Program-made: the position numbers and the translations under genes
Origin: UBA4661 sp002405405
Lineage (GTDB): Bacteria > Bacteroidota > Ignavibacteria > Kapaibacteriales > UBA4661
Length of the DNA: 35,507 bases
NCBI GenBank assembly: GCA_036847245.1
Contig: DAIUAL010000010.1
Span: 1-35,507, forward strand
Reading direction: 5' to 3'
Shown: positions 8,854 to 17,090 of the stretch, one piece after another
Numbering within the stretch: the stretch's first letter is position 1
Layout: each line of letters opens with the position of its first letter
The notes under the pieces: generated by a model
Databases searched by the model: none
The model's input: the letters and a program-made list of their open reading frames with translations, nothing else
Told to the model about the DNA's origin: nothing

Positions 8854-10257
8854 CTATTGGTCCCACCACATTCTACCAAACATCCACGCGGTAGTATTGC
8901 CACCGGTCGGATAATTCGGAAGATTATACAAACGCTCATTGATCGGTAATGGCAGACGGCGCGGAATTGCACTACCAGCAATCGCTGTCAGAGCAGGAAA
9001 TCCGGTTCTGCGCCAATCGGTCCACGACTCCGGATTAGTAAAGAGGTGGATATACTTTTGCTCCATGATACGATCAAGCGTAATACCCGTTGCCGGCACA
9101 ACACTTGCCTGCGCCAAGTATGCTGTTGTTGCCGTAGCACTTACGCCATACTGTTGCAAAGATGCAGTCACCGCATTAATAAATGCTGTGCGTGCTGCTG
9201 CTGTATTTCCCAATCGAGCATTGGCTTCCGCTTCGATGAAAGCATCTTCCGCATACGTTACCAATCCCGCACGACCATTGATTGCAAAGAAATATGGACC
9301 AAAATCACCTCCACCGGATACTGTACCATTAGCTGCAGGTCTACCATAAACGGCACGACGAGGATCACTCAAACGATTCATGATTGTCGCTAGTGTTGCA
9401 CCGAAACCAATGTCACCTGTACGACCTTGCAAGAATTGATACAAGGGTGACGATGATGTTTCTGCCGACGCAAATTGGAATAGCATATTATCGTCATTCG
9501 ATGTCATACCATTACGAATAAAATTCAGAGCATTGGTTGCGGCAGTATTGCCATCACGTTTGGTTAAGTGGATCGCATATTTCGCTTTGAGTGTCCATGC
9601 TGCACGTGTCCAAATAGCCACATCACCACCATAGAGAATATCACCAAGAGCAAGAGCAGGAATGCTCGTTGGTGCCGCAAAATCGATAATAGCCGAATCG
9701 AGTAATTGCTGAATCCGTTGATAAATCGATTGTTGTGTATCAAATGCCGGTTGCAAGGCTCCTACACCACCAAACGCCTGACTTAAGGGAGCATCGCCCC
9801 ATGCATCTGTTACTGCACCAATATTCATTGCTAAAAGAACACGTGCTGCACCACGATAATGTGGTGAACGTGCATTTGCTGCATTGGATTTGGTAATAAT
9901 GGTATTCAAGTTCACCATGACATTTGAGTAGGATATGTCCCAAATATCTCCGACATCAAACTCAGTAATTTGGTAATTATAGTATGCCTCGTGCTGACGA
10001 TCAGTACCCATATAATGTTGAGTCATCAAATTTGTAATCCGACTTAACGTACTGGTATGAACATAAGCAATCCCACCCTCTGCTGAGGAAAGCAAAAGAT
10101 TGACAGGAACATCTGTAGGATTATTAGGGTCGACATTTATATTCGTATCAACCCAGCGGTCGCAAGATGCGACTACTATTCCAACTGACGCCATTGTGCA
10201 GAGAATCGCGCTTCTCCATACAGCAAGCCAACGCCGGTGTAAAACATTATTTCTCAT
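8854..10257 (-). CDS. SusD-like (RagB/SusD superfamily) outer-membrane lipoprotein
   Basis: Predicted ligand-binding lipoprotein of a second Sus-type locus. 467 residues with a lipoprotein signal and lipobox ending VVASC (Cys32), then Asp-Arg-Trp. The INVDPNNPTDVP stretch near the N-terminus, the GAVTDAWGDAPLSQAF segment and the C-terminal IMEQKYIHLFTNPESWTDWR and RRLPLPINE blocks are typical of the SusD-like subgroup whose partners are large SusC barrels. The reading frame is intact. It lies 42 bp downstream of the stop of a truncated susC gene, so its own transporter partner seems to be lost here. It could pair with another SusC, be expressed alone, or be on its way out. Confidence 0.9.
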   Translation of the reverse strand: MRNNVLHRRWLAVWRSAILCTMASVGIVVASCDRWVDTNINVDPNNPTDVPVNLLLSSAEGGIAYVHTSTLSRITNLMTQHYMGTDRQHEAYYNYQITEFDVGDIWDISYSNVMVNLNTIITKSNAANARSPHYRGAARVLLAMNIGAVTDAWGDAPLSQAFGGVGALQPAFDTQQSIYQRIQQLLDSAIIDFAAPTSIPALALGDILYGGDVAIWTRAAWTLKAKYAIHLTKRDGNTAATNALNFIRNGMTSNDDNMLFQFASAETSSSPLYQFLQGRTGDIGFGATLATIMNRLSDPRRAVYGRPAANGTVSGGGDFGPYFFAINGRAGLVTYAEDAFIEAEANARLGNTAAARTAFINAVTASLQQYGVSATATTAYLAQASVVPATGITLDRIMEQKYIHLFTNPESWTDWRRTGFPALTAIAGSAIPRRLPLPINERLYNLPNYPTGGNTTAWMFGRMWWDQ

Positions 10258-10299
10258 GATAAAACTCCAAGTAGTAGAAAATGCAAAATGTTGTGAGTG

Positions 10300-10640
10300 T
10301 TAGAATCCGACACGAATACCAAATGAATAGCTCCGTGTGCCAACTGTGTTGAAGTAGTCAATACCTTGAATGCCGGAAGCACCTGTTAAGTTGGTTTCGG
10401 GATCAACACCGGTATATCCTGTTTTCAGCCATAGGTTCCGACCGGTAAAGAAGATCGAAGCATTTTGCATAAAGCCAATGCTGTGCAATACTTCTTGTGG
10501 CAACGAATAGCTAAAGGTTACTTCGCGCAAGCGTACCCAACCTGCATCTTCCATGAATGGTTCACTGAGATTTGGGCTATTGAAGTTGTTGTAAATCCCA
10601 AGATTACCCCACCAGTTGCGACCAATGTCATGAAAAGAAA
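10300..10640 (-). pseudogene. Truncated SusC-type transporter (C-terminal barrel remnant)
   Basis: Only the last ~110 residues of a SusC-family barrel remain: the EPFMEDAGWVRLREVTFSY strand, SLPQEVLHSIGF, the TGRNLWLKTGYTGVDPETN block and the terminal SYSFGIRVGF. An open frame continues upstream to 10692 and beyond, but the residues before about DIGRNWWGN do not look like SusC, so the break lies near 10630-10640. The signal peptide, carboxypeptidase-like domain, plug and most of the barrel (some 900 residues) are missing. The intact susD-like gene follows 42 bp later, as in a normal pair. The fragment cannot form a transporter; deletion of the 5' part is the simplest explanation. Confidence 0.85.
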
Positions 10641-10692
10641 TGTATGTGCATTTCTGCATTGGCGGGCATACAAAATTGTGGGGCAACAACAC

Positions 10693-11154
10693 TTTTATTG
10701 AAAGAATGCTATAGGAGATAGCAACTATTGTAGTAGTAGAAAGCGATTAAGGCGAAAGGCATAGTCACTATACTCTTCGCGTGCTGTCAGACAACAGCAA
10801 AAGATAAACATGATAGCAGATTTGCATACTCACGCTCAGAGCATACCGCCTTGCAATTGTGTCATCACAAAAATTATTACACAGGAAAAGACTGTGGCTA
10901 CGCCCTCTGAAAGGGTGATTAGTTGTACGACAGACGAGATAGTATGGACAAATACTTTTATAACTAACTAGTTTGTTCTCGACTGTCTTACAATGTGGTT
11001 CTTACACAACACGTAGTGGACTTTAACAAAAAATAATTAATCAACGATACGACGCTTTACGGAAGTAGAATCTTTCAACGTGATCTACAAGGAGCGATAT
11101 TCTTCTTTTGTTGTCAGCGAACGTCTTACACAAGACCTCAACAACAAGTCAATA
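10693..11154. other. Gene-poor, probably decayed region between susC remnant and tatC
   Basis: No convincing gene. The minus strand holds a 28-codon open frame starting at ATG around 10809-10811 (MFIFCCCLTAREEYSD...). The plus strand holds a 53-codon frame at 10810-10971 (MIADLHTHAQSI...). Neither is recognised. GCTGT/ACAGC (about 10781-10796) can form a short hairpin. The region takes the place where the missing ~2.7 kb of susC should be, so it is either unrelated DNA brought in by a rearrangement or worn-down remains. No transposase or terminal repeats were seen. Confidence 0.5.
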
Positions 11155-11928
11155 CTACTCAAAAGGTGTTTCTTTCCGTGGCTTTGCAGAAAAGCGGGCG
11201 ATGATAATACTCAGTTCGTACAGTACATACAATGGTGCAGCAAAAATCAATTGGTTAATCGGATCAGGGCTGGGTGTGATAATTGCGGCAATGATTAAAA
11301 TTACAATAATTGCGTGACGACGATATGTACCCATCATGACAGATGTTACAATACCAAACCGTGCAAGAACATAGGTAATCATAGGTAATTCGAAAATCAA
11401 CCCGGCTCCGAGTATGGTAGTTGTCATGAAACCAAAGTACTCATTGACATCAATGATATTTTGAATTGACGTCGATCCAAAGGTTGCCGCAAATGCAAGC
11501 ATACCGGGTATCATGACCATATAAGCAAAACCAATACCGACAAGAAAACAGATTGTTGTAAAAAAAGTAATCTTTCCTGCCCATGATCGCTCATGTTCAT
11601 ATAAACCAGGAGCAATAAATTTCCATAATTGGTACAATAAAATGGGCATCGCGGCGATAATACCAGTAATAGCAATGACTTTGAAATACAAAAAAGGTTG
11701 ACCAAAAGGACGAAGATTTTGCAATTGTAATTTGGCATCAACTGCCGGTTTGAGAAGAATAATATTCATGAGTGGATCGATAAAGAAACCCGCCCCGATA
11801 CAGCAGACAACAACGCCTACTAATGCTTTTAAAATTCGGGAACGCAGTTCTTCTAAGTGCCCCCAGAATGACATTTCATTGTCTTCATTACCCGCCGTCT
11901 CTTGTTGTGTTACCTGTTTATCTGCCAT
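11155..11928 (-). CDS. tatC: Twin-arginine translocase subunit TatC
   Basis: Inner-membrane receptor of the Tat pathway, which exports folded proteins with RR signal peptides. 257 residues with six hydrophobic segments. The N-terminal cytoplasmic motif SFWGHLEELRSRI (residues 20-32) and the first periplasmic/cytoplasmic loop signature APGLYEHER are present, as are the later P-rich block TPSPDPINQ and a basic C-terminal tail. Length is normal for TatC. It is alone on the minus strand; no tatA/B gene is in the window. The divergent cdsA gene begins 198 bp away, and a 19-bp palindrome lies between them. Confidence 0.95.
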   Translation of the reverse strand: MADKQVTQQETAGNEDNEMSFWGHLEELRSRILKALVGVVVCCIGAGFFIDPLMNIILLKPAVDAKLQLQNLRPFGQPFLYFKVIAITGIIAAMPILLYQLWKFIAPGLYEHERSWAGKITFFTTICFLVGIGFAYMVMIPGMLAFAATFGSTSIQNIIDVNEYFGFMTTTILGAGLIFELPMITYVLARFGIVTSVMMGTYRRHAIIVILIIAAIITPSPDPINQLIFAAPLYVLYELSIIIARFSAKPRKETPFE

Positions 11929-11986
11929 TGAAATTTCACACTAAATGCTATTCTCAAAGAAAGAGTATGCCTGCTTCTTACCGAAA

Positions 11987-12005
11987 GAACTTTTGTCAAA
12001 AGTTC
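11987..12005. promoter_or_regulatory. 19-bp perfect palindrome in the tatC/cdsA divergent region
   Basis: GAACTTTTG-T-CAAAAGTTC: two 9-bp arms around one central base, 58 bp before tatC and 121 bp before cdsA. There is no T tract after it on either strand, so an operator for a dimeric regulator is more likely than a terminator. The regulator is unknown. Confidence 0.4.
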
Positions 12006-12126
12006 ACTGCAATGAAGCAAAACTTTCTCCTTAATTTTTCTGCAAGTTAATCAACAACCTGTGAATTGATTGCTTTGCTCTTGCTCCAACAATTTACTTG
12101 CATTCATTTCTTGTTCTTATTTCCCC

Positions 12127-13017
12127 ATGACTCATCTGTCCGATTCGCTGAATACTCGATTTGGCAACACAACGACACGAATACTGACAGCACTTGTTGG
12201 TATTCCTATCATCATCGGCTGTACAATAGCAGGCGGATGGTGGTTTTTTGGTTTTGTGCAAATCATTACCTTACTCACACTGAAAGAGTGGTTTGATCTG
12301 AGTGTACACAAACAAGCTCAGCCACTACGGGTACCGGCATACATCGCCGTCATTGCACTTGGACTGATCTTGCATTTACGTTTACCGTTTGTATATGGTT
12401 TACTCTGGTGTATCGGCACGACGATCGTGATTATTGCTCTTGAGTTATGGCGCAACCTGCCCAGTGCAACACTTAATAGCGCTACAACCATCTTCGGTTT
12501 AATGGCAATCGGCTTATGCCTGCAATGTTTAGATAGTATTCGCAATTTTTTTACGGCACCATTTTTTGTATCGGCACCTCTCAGCATTCCTCTTACCGAC
12601 ACACATAACACATTACTTCTTGCAGGTATGTTTAGTGCTATTTGGATATGTGATTCTGCTGCATTTTTTGTTGGTAAAGCTATCGGCAAACATAAGCTCT
12701 TTCCTCGTGTCAGTCCTAAAAAGTCATGGGAAGGTGCGGTTGCAGGATTCATTGCATCAGCAATTGCATTTTGGCAATTTTGCCATGCGTTTCTCCCCAT
12801 GATACCAGAAATACATGCTGTAATACTTGGCGCAAGCATTGGAGTTGTTGGACAAATCGGTGATCTTGCAGAATCTCTCTACAAGCGTGATGCAGGCATC
12901 AAAGACAGTTCTAACCTCATCCCCGGTCATGGCGGGTTTTACGATCGCTTTGATAGTGCGCTCTTCGTTGCACCGCTCATGTATATCTATCTTGTATTGC
13001 TTTTTGGTATCCGGTAA
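12127..13017 (+). CDS. cdsA: Phosphatidate cytidylyltransferase (CDP-diglyceride synthase)
   Basis: Integral inner-membrane enzyme making CDP-diacylglycerol from phosphatidate and CTP, the branch point for all phospholipids. 296 residues from ATG 12127 with about eight hydrophobic segments. The C-terminal CDP-alcohol signature is complete: SLYKRDAGIKDSS then IPGHGGFYDRFD (about residues 249-275), and SPKKSWEGAVAG precedes it. The open frame extends back to TTG 12070, but those codons are a poor leader and the ATG is preferred. It leads a plus-strand run with folB 26 bp downstream. Confidence 0.95.
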   Translation: MTHLSDSLNTRFGNTTTRILTALVGIPIIIGCTIAGGWWFFGFVQIITLLTLKEWFDLSVHKQAQPLRVPAYIAVIALGLILHLRLPFVYGLLWCIGTTIVIIALELWRNLPSATLNSATTIFGLMAIGLCLQCLDSIRNFFTAPFFVSAPLSIPLTDTHNTLLLAGMFSAIWICDSAAFFVGKAIGKHKLFPRVSPKKSWEGAVAGFIASAIAFWQFCHAFLPMIPEIHAVILGASIGVVGQIGDLAESLYKRDAGIKDSSNLIPGHGGFYDRFDSALFVAPLMYIYLVLLFGIR

Positions 13018-13043
13018 ACCTTTCTTTTTTCCCGCATTACTGT

Positions 13044-13430
13044 ATGATCATGACTTCAACATGTATTCGTATTCTTGGCATAGCACTGTACGCACATCAT
13101 GGTGTTTTCGATGCAGAGCAAGAACTTGGCGGTCGTTATGAAGTTGATGTTGAGCTTGTCTATGACACAACACAAGCCGAACGATCAGATGATGTCCGCG
13201 ATGCAGTGAATTATGCATCTGCCATTGCACATATCACCCATGCGTTCACATCAGAACGTTTCCGTTTACTCGAAGCTGTCGCCCGGCATGTTTCTGACCA
13301 TCTTTTTGCAGTATTTCCTGCACTCATGTCAATTACTCTGCGGATTCGTAAACTTCATGTGCCGGTATCAGCAGCATTTCAAGCGATCGAAATCGAACGG
13401 AAAGCTCTTCGTGCAGAACAGTCGCTCTAA
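13044..13430 (+). CDS. folB: Dihydroneopterin aldolase
   Basis: Cytoplasmic folate-pathway enzyme that splits 7,8-dihydroneopterin to 6-hydroxymethyl-dihydropterin and glycolaldehyde. 128 residues, the normal length. Family features are visible in order: GIALYAHHGVFDAEQELG near the N-terminus (with the substrate-binding Glu), the NYASAIAHI stretch, RLLEAVARHVSDHLF in the middle, and the C-terminal RKLHVPVSAAFQAIEIE segment. ATG 13050 (MTSTCIRILG) is an alternative start. folK follows after 20 bp, giving two successive pathway steps in one transcript. The usual third partner, folP, is not in the window. Confidence 0.95.
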   Translation: MIMTSTCIRILGIALYAHHGVFDAEQELGGRYEVDVELVYDTTQAERSDDVRDAVNYASAIAHITHAFTSERFRLLEAVARHVSDHLFAVFPALMSITLRIRKLHVPVSAAFQAIEIERKALRAEQSL

Positions 13431-13450
13431 TACATCTACATTGTTTGTCT

Positions 13451-13951
13451 ATGTTTGACCACATTGCTCTTTTGGGTCTTGGTGCAAATCTCGGCGATCG
13501 ACTGGCTACGCTTCAACAAGCATGTACATTGGTTGCAGAACACTCATCATCTCTTATTGCTTCTCCTATATATGAAACTGCCCCGGTAGGATTTACTGAT
13601 CAGGGAGCTTTTTTGAATATGGCTGTTCTTGTCCACACACCATTAGATGCTATGGCTCTTTTTGCACTCTGCAAATCGATTGAGCACACCTTGGGGCGCA
13701 AAGATCGTCCTCGTTGGCATGAGCGCGAAATTGATATTGATGTCTTGCTGTTTGATGATATAATTCTTAAGTCTGAACAGTGCACGATTCCTCATCCTCG
13801 CATGCACGAGCGACGATTTGTCTTGGAACCCGCAGTAGTCATAGCCCCATTATTGCGACATCCAATTTTTCAGAGTACTCTCCATGATCTTTTGATGCAG
13901 TGCCCTGATACCAATGCTGTTGTTGTACTTCAAGATCAGGTTTCCCCATGA
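13451..13951 (+). CDS. folK: 2-amino-4-hydroxy-6-hydroxymethyldihydropteridine pyrophosphokinase
   Basis: Transfers pyrophosphate from ATP to 6-hydroxymethyl-dihydropterin, the step after FolB. 166 residues from ATG 13451; a TTG two codons earlier gives the longer 13445 frame and is less likely. Clear HPPK marks are GLGANLGDR at the N-terminus (residues about 8-16), the SPIYETAPVG loop, and the signature RPRWHEREIDIDVLLFDD with its metal-binding Asp pair, followed by IPHPRMHERRFVLEP. It lies 20 bp downstream of folB. In many Bacteroidota folK is fused to or beside a deoxynucleoside kinase gene; here that gene is separate and begins 188 bp downstream. Confidence 0.96.
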   Translation: MFDHIALLGLGANLGDRLATLQQACTLVAEHSSSLIASPIYETAPVGFTDQGAFLNMAVLVHTPLDAMALFALCKSIEHTLGRKDRPRWHEREIDIDVLLFDDIILKSEQCTIPHPRMHERRFVLEPAVVIAPLLRHPIFQSTLHDLLMQCPDTNAVVVLQDQVSP

Positions 13952-14139
13952 CAACCATATTTGTTATCAGATACAACTACTTTCTTTACGCAAAGAGACA
14001 GCATGCACGACATTCTTTTAGTACATTACATTTCATATCATCAATGTGTTAAAAGTTGCCCATTCTATGTACAGCTTGTCATTGTGTGTACAAATAATAT
14101 TTTCTGTTACAGATTTTTCCCATTGTAGACTTTTCTCCC

Positions 14140-14847
14140 ATGTTGAACGACACATTCTCCTCTTCTCCGCTTCGTTATGTTGCCATTGAGGGCGTTATTG
14201 GTGCAGGTAAAACAACTTTGGCAACCATGCTTGCCGAGACACTCATGCACCAACAGTCTTCAGCCGGGGAACGTACAAGTGTTCGTATTGTCAAAGAGCA
14301 ATTCGAAGAAAACCCCTTCCTGCCCAAATTTTATGCAGAACCGGAACGTTACGCTTTTCAAACACAGATTTTTTTTCTCTTGAGTCGCTATCGTCAGCAA
14401 GTGGAACTTGGTCAATTCAATCTTTTTGAAACAACCATTGTGAGTGATTACACTTTCTATAAAGATGAAATTTTTGCTCGCTTGACACTCACCGACTCCG
14501 AACTTGGTTTATATCAACAGGTAGCATCAGCACTGAAAACAATGATTCCTAAACCTGATTTGATCGTGTATTTGCAGAGTAGTGTCGAGCGTTTGATGGC
14601 AAATATCTCACAACGTGGCAGAAGCTATGAAAAACACATCAGCGAAGAATATATCACGAAGTTATACAATGAGTATAATCGTTTCTTTTTTGATCATGTT
14701 GATACGCCTGTCCTCATTATTGACACGACGCGACTTGATTTTGTGAAAAATCGTGCTCATTACGAAGAATTAGAAAACAAGATTTTAAGCCGTATCCCTC
14801 ATGGCGTGGAATACTTTATTCCCCCTCTTTCAATTTTTGAAAATTAG
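14140..14847 (+). CDS. Deoxynucleoside kinase (deoxyadenosine/deoxyguanosine type)
   Basis: Salvage enzyme that phosphorylates deoxynucleosides to monophosphates in the cytoplasm. 235 residues with a P-loop GVIGAGKTT (residues 18-26), the KEQFEENPFLPKFY segment, the SDYTFYKDEIFA region where the family carries its substrate/catalytic motif, and the arginine-rich lid RGRSYEKHI. The C-terminal half TPVLIIDTTRLDFV is also typical. Substrate choice (dA, dG or both) cannot be read from sequence alone. It follows folK after a 188-bp gap with no terminator found, so it may have its own promoter. The folK-kinase neighbourhood matches what is known from Bacteroidota. Confidence 0.9.
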   Translation: MLNDTFSSSPLRYVAIEGVIGAGKTTLATMLAETLMHQQSSAGERTSVRIVKEQFEENPFLPKFYAEPERYAFQTQIFFLLSRYRQQVELGQFNLFETTIVSDYTFYKDEIFARLTLTDSELGLYQQVASALKTMIPKPDLIVYLQSSVERLMANISQRGRSYEKHISEEYITKLYNEYNRFFFDHVDTPVLIIDTTRLDFVKNRAHYEELENKILSRIPHGVEYFIPPLSIFEN

Positions 14848-14945
14848 CCTTCGGTTTGTAACTTCGATTACACCGAGTCATGATAGAGTATAACACTTTA
14901 CCCTTTGCATAATTTTTTGCTTCACTTCTTTCGTTACAGAATACA

Positions 14946-15152
14946 ATGGGTGCGCAACATCAAGAACTTACAAAAGCAGTTGGCTTATTAGCAACAGTAG
15001 CTCACGAAAAAGGTGAGCAGGACATTCACTTCGTATTGAGTTCATTGTACTATGCGCTTCACACGGGTACTATTGCTCATTTGGAGCAAGTCATCGAAGA
15101 GCAGTATTTGCAGCAGTACGCTGAACACCTACAAGCGAGTGTCGCAGAGTAA
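14946..15152 (+). CDS. Small hypothetical protein, 68 residues
   Basis: Function not recognised. The 68-residue product is helical-looking, without membrane segments or signal peptide, acidic, and has Tyr/Gln/Glu-rich stretches (SSLYYALHTGT, EEQYLQQYAEHL). It has its own ATG, fits between the kinase gene (98 bp before) and hemW (58 bp after) on the same strand, and has no longer competing frame, so it is probably real. The pattern of two amphipathic helices could suit a small adaptor or oligomer-forming protein; that is speculation. Confidence 0.6.
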   Translation: MGAQHQELTKAVGLLATVAHEKGEQDIHFVLSSLYYALHTGTIAHLEQVIEEQYLQQYAEHLQASVAE

Positions 15153-15210
15153 TTACGCCATGCGAGATATTCGATACTGCTTGCATTGGCACAAAGAGGG
15201 GCAATAACGT

Positions 15211-16398
15211 ATGGAAGGCATATCGCATTCTGATGCTTCATCGCATACAGCCGAACAATTTGGTGTTTATGTGCATGTACCTTTCTGCGAAAAAAAGTGC
15301 ATTTATTGCGACTTTTATTCATTGGAAACAACACATCACATCGAACATTTTGTTGACACACTGATCGCAGAAATTTATCTCCGCGCCACAACAACCCCGT
15401 ACAATCGCACAGCACAGACGCTTTTTTTTGGTGGTGGTACACCATCACTACTTTCTGCGGGGCAGATGGATCGTATTCTGACAGCACTGCGAGCGACTAT
15501 TACCTTCGCACCAACTGCTGAAATTACAATAGAATGCAATCCGGGTACGGTTACACAAGAATCACTTTCTGCATATCGGGCACTCGGCTTCAACCGTTTA
15601 AGTTTTGGTGTGCAATCATTTTTTGCGGACGATTTACAATTTCTTTCAAGAATTCATACACCGGATCAAGCGGAAAAGGCTATTAGCATAGCACGTTCCG
15701 CCGGGTTCGATAATGTTAATCTTGATTTAATGTTTGCTCTTCCGCATCAAACATTTGAGCGGTGGGATACGAATCTTCGTACAGCCCTTGCACTTGGAAC
15801 TGACCATTTATCAGCATACAGTTTAATTTTTGAAGAAGGTACACCACTCAATGCCATGAAAATCAAAGGGCAGGTACGACCAGCTGATGAAGATCTTGAT
15901 GCACGGCTTTATGCGCATACCATAGCTGTTCTTGCGAAGCATGGCTATATCCAATACGAGGTTTCCAACTTTGCCAAGTCCGGCAAAGAGTGTCGTCATA
16001 ATTTGGTGTATTGGGAAGGTGAAGAGTATGTCAGTTTTGGACCTTCAGCACATGGATATCTGCATGGCGAACGCTACGGAAATGTTCGCAGTTTAAAACG
16101 CTATACCGATGATGTTCGCGCCGGCACTCTACCCGCCGTAAAACAGGAAACACTGGGTGTGCAAGAGCGTATGACAGAGCGTATTTTCTTAGAGCTTCGT
16201 GCCAAAGGCATTCGTGTACGAGAATTTGAACGTGATTTCCATCGCGACCCACATGCTCTACTCCAGCCTATCATCGATAAATATGCCGACAAGCATCTAT
16301 TTTACTTTCCCAACAACCGCATTGCACTGACTTCGGCGGGCTATGCTGTATGCGATGAATTGACGACGGAAGTCCTTGTCGCCGTGGAAAAAGAGTAA
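15211..16398 (+). CDS. hemW: Radical SAM heme chaperone HemW
   Basis: Radical-SAM protein of the coproporphyrinogen-oxidase-like family that in studied bacteria binds heme and passes it to target proteins instead of oxidising coproporphyrinogen. 395 residues. The cluster motif CEKKCIYCDF (Cys26, Cys30, Cys33, followed by Asp-Phe) is the HemW form rather than the CxxxCxxCxC of true HemN. FFGGGTPS, the ECNPGT strand, RLSFGVQSF and the HemW block HNLVYWEGEEYVSFGPSAHGY are all present, with a C-terminal winged-helix-like domain. The family is often misannotated as HemN. It is the last gene of the plus-strand run and converges with a minus-strand gene 66 bp away. Confidence 0.93.
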   Translation: MEGISHSDASSHTAEQFGVYVHVPFCEKKCIYCDFYSLETTHHIEHFVDTLIAEIYLRATTTPYNRTAQTLFFGGGTPSLLSAGQMDRILTALRATITFAPTAEITIECNPGTVTQESLSAYRALGFNRLSFGVQSFFADDLQFLSRIHTPDQAEKAISIARSAGFDNVNLDLMFALPHQTFERWDTNLRTALALGTDHLSAYSLIFEEGTPLNAMKIKGQVRPADEDLDARLYAHTIAVLAKHGYIQYEVSNFAKSGKECRHNLVYWEGEEYVSFGPSAHGYLHGERYGNVRSLKRYTDDVRAGTLPAVKQETLGVQERMTERIFLELRAKGIRVREFERDFHRDPHALLQPIIDKYADKHLFYFPNNRIALTSAGYAVCDELTTEVLVAVEKE

Positions 16399-16464
16399 CA
16401 CACAAAAGCCCTTTCTCAGTATCGAAAAGGACTTCTACACTTCTTAAATTTTGAGTATACTTTC

Positions 16465-16935
16465 TCACTGTTTCACGCGATGCCATCGTTCGGTTTTACC
16501 TAACAGCGGAATGCCTACATAGCCCCGTACTTTCAGCGTTTGCTTGTTGTCTTCCAATTCCATTTTACATTTATAGGTATCACCATCTTCGGCACTATAT
16601 ATTCGTCCTCCCGACCATTCGTCATCACCATCAAACGTAAAATTTGTCAAGAAGAGCATATTCTTCAACGGACGATTGCGCAGTGCCGGATCAGGATTTT
16701 TTCGATCTGTTTTTGTTTCAAATGTCGAAGAGCCACCCCAAATCAATTTACCTTCATACGTACCATTAGCGGCACGATAGATTTCAAATTTAGCTTTAGC
16801 AGTATCATGAGCTTGATCTCGGAACCAAATACCAACAACATCATCGGCTTGAAATTTTTGAGCAAGCAAATCGGGCACCTGCGCGCCTGCTATGAGAATA
16901 CTCACAGCAATCGATATAATAATGCGGTATAGCAT
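16465..16935 (-). CDS. DUF2147-family secreted protein
   Basis: 156 residues from ATG 16935, with a Sec signal peptide (MLYRIIISIAVSILIAGAQV... ending LLAQ, about 1-26). The mature part matches the DUF2147 layout: DVVGIWFRDQ at the start, YEGKLIWGG, a charged DRKNPDPALRNRPL loop, a DEWSGGRIYSAEDGDTYKCKM strand pair, and the end LKVRGYVGIPLLGKTERWHRV. Family proteins are periplasmic or outer-membrane associated small beta-barrels of unknown role. The open frame extends to 17049, but the added residues are not a credible leader. It is probably monocistronic and converges with hemW. Confidence 0.85.
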   Translation of the reverse strand: MLYRIIISIAVSILIAGAQVPDLLAQKFQADDVVGIWFRDQAHDTAKAKFEIYRAANGTYEGKLIWGGSSTFETKTDRKNPDPALRNRPLKNMLFLTNFTFDGDDEWSGGRIYSAEDGDTYKCKMELEDNKQTLKVRGYVGIPLLGKTERWHRVKQ

Positions 16936-17090
16936 AACAACCTCTGTACATGGTGAAAATAGTGAAGAGTAGTGATTATTAATGATGCAGTAGAAAGGCT
17001 CTCGAACATATAAATACTTTTGGCAAGCATCGCATTTATGTGGTATCAATTTACAAACTTATAGCATACATCATATAGAGGTGATACAAT

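Noticed and set aside
10810..10971. 53-codon plus-strand frame as a real gene
   Set aside because: No recognised similarity, no supporting neighbours, and it lies in a region that looks decayed; kept only as part of the intergenic entry.
12318..12839. 173-codon minus-strand open frame
   Set aside because: Antisense to cdsA, whose full signature is present on the plus strand.
14850..14885. TGTAA...TTACA hairpin after the deoxynucleoside kinase
   Set aside because: Short stem with unpaired bases and no T tract; probably chance.
16400..16440. Possible terminator after hemW
   Set aside because: The AAGCCCTTT/AAAGGACTT pairing has a mismatch and no T tract follows, so it is not convincing as an intrinsic terminator.
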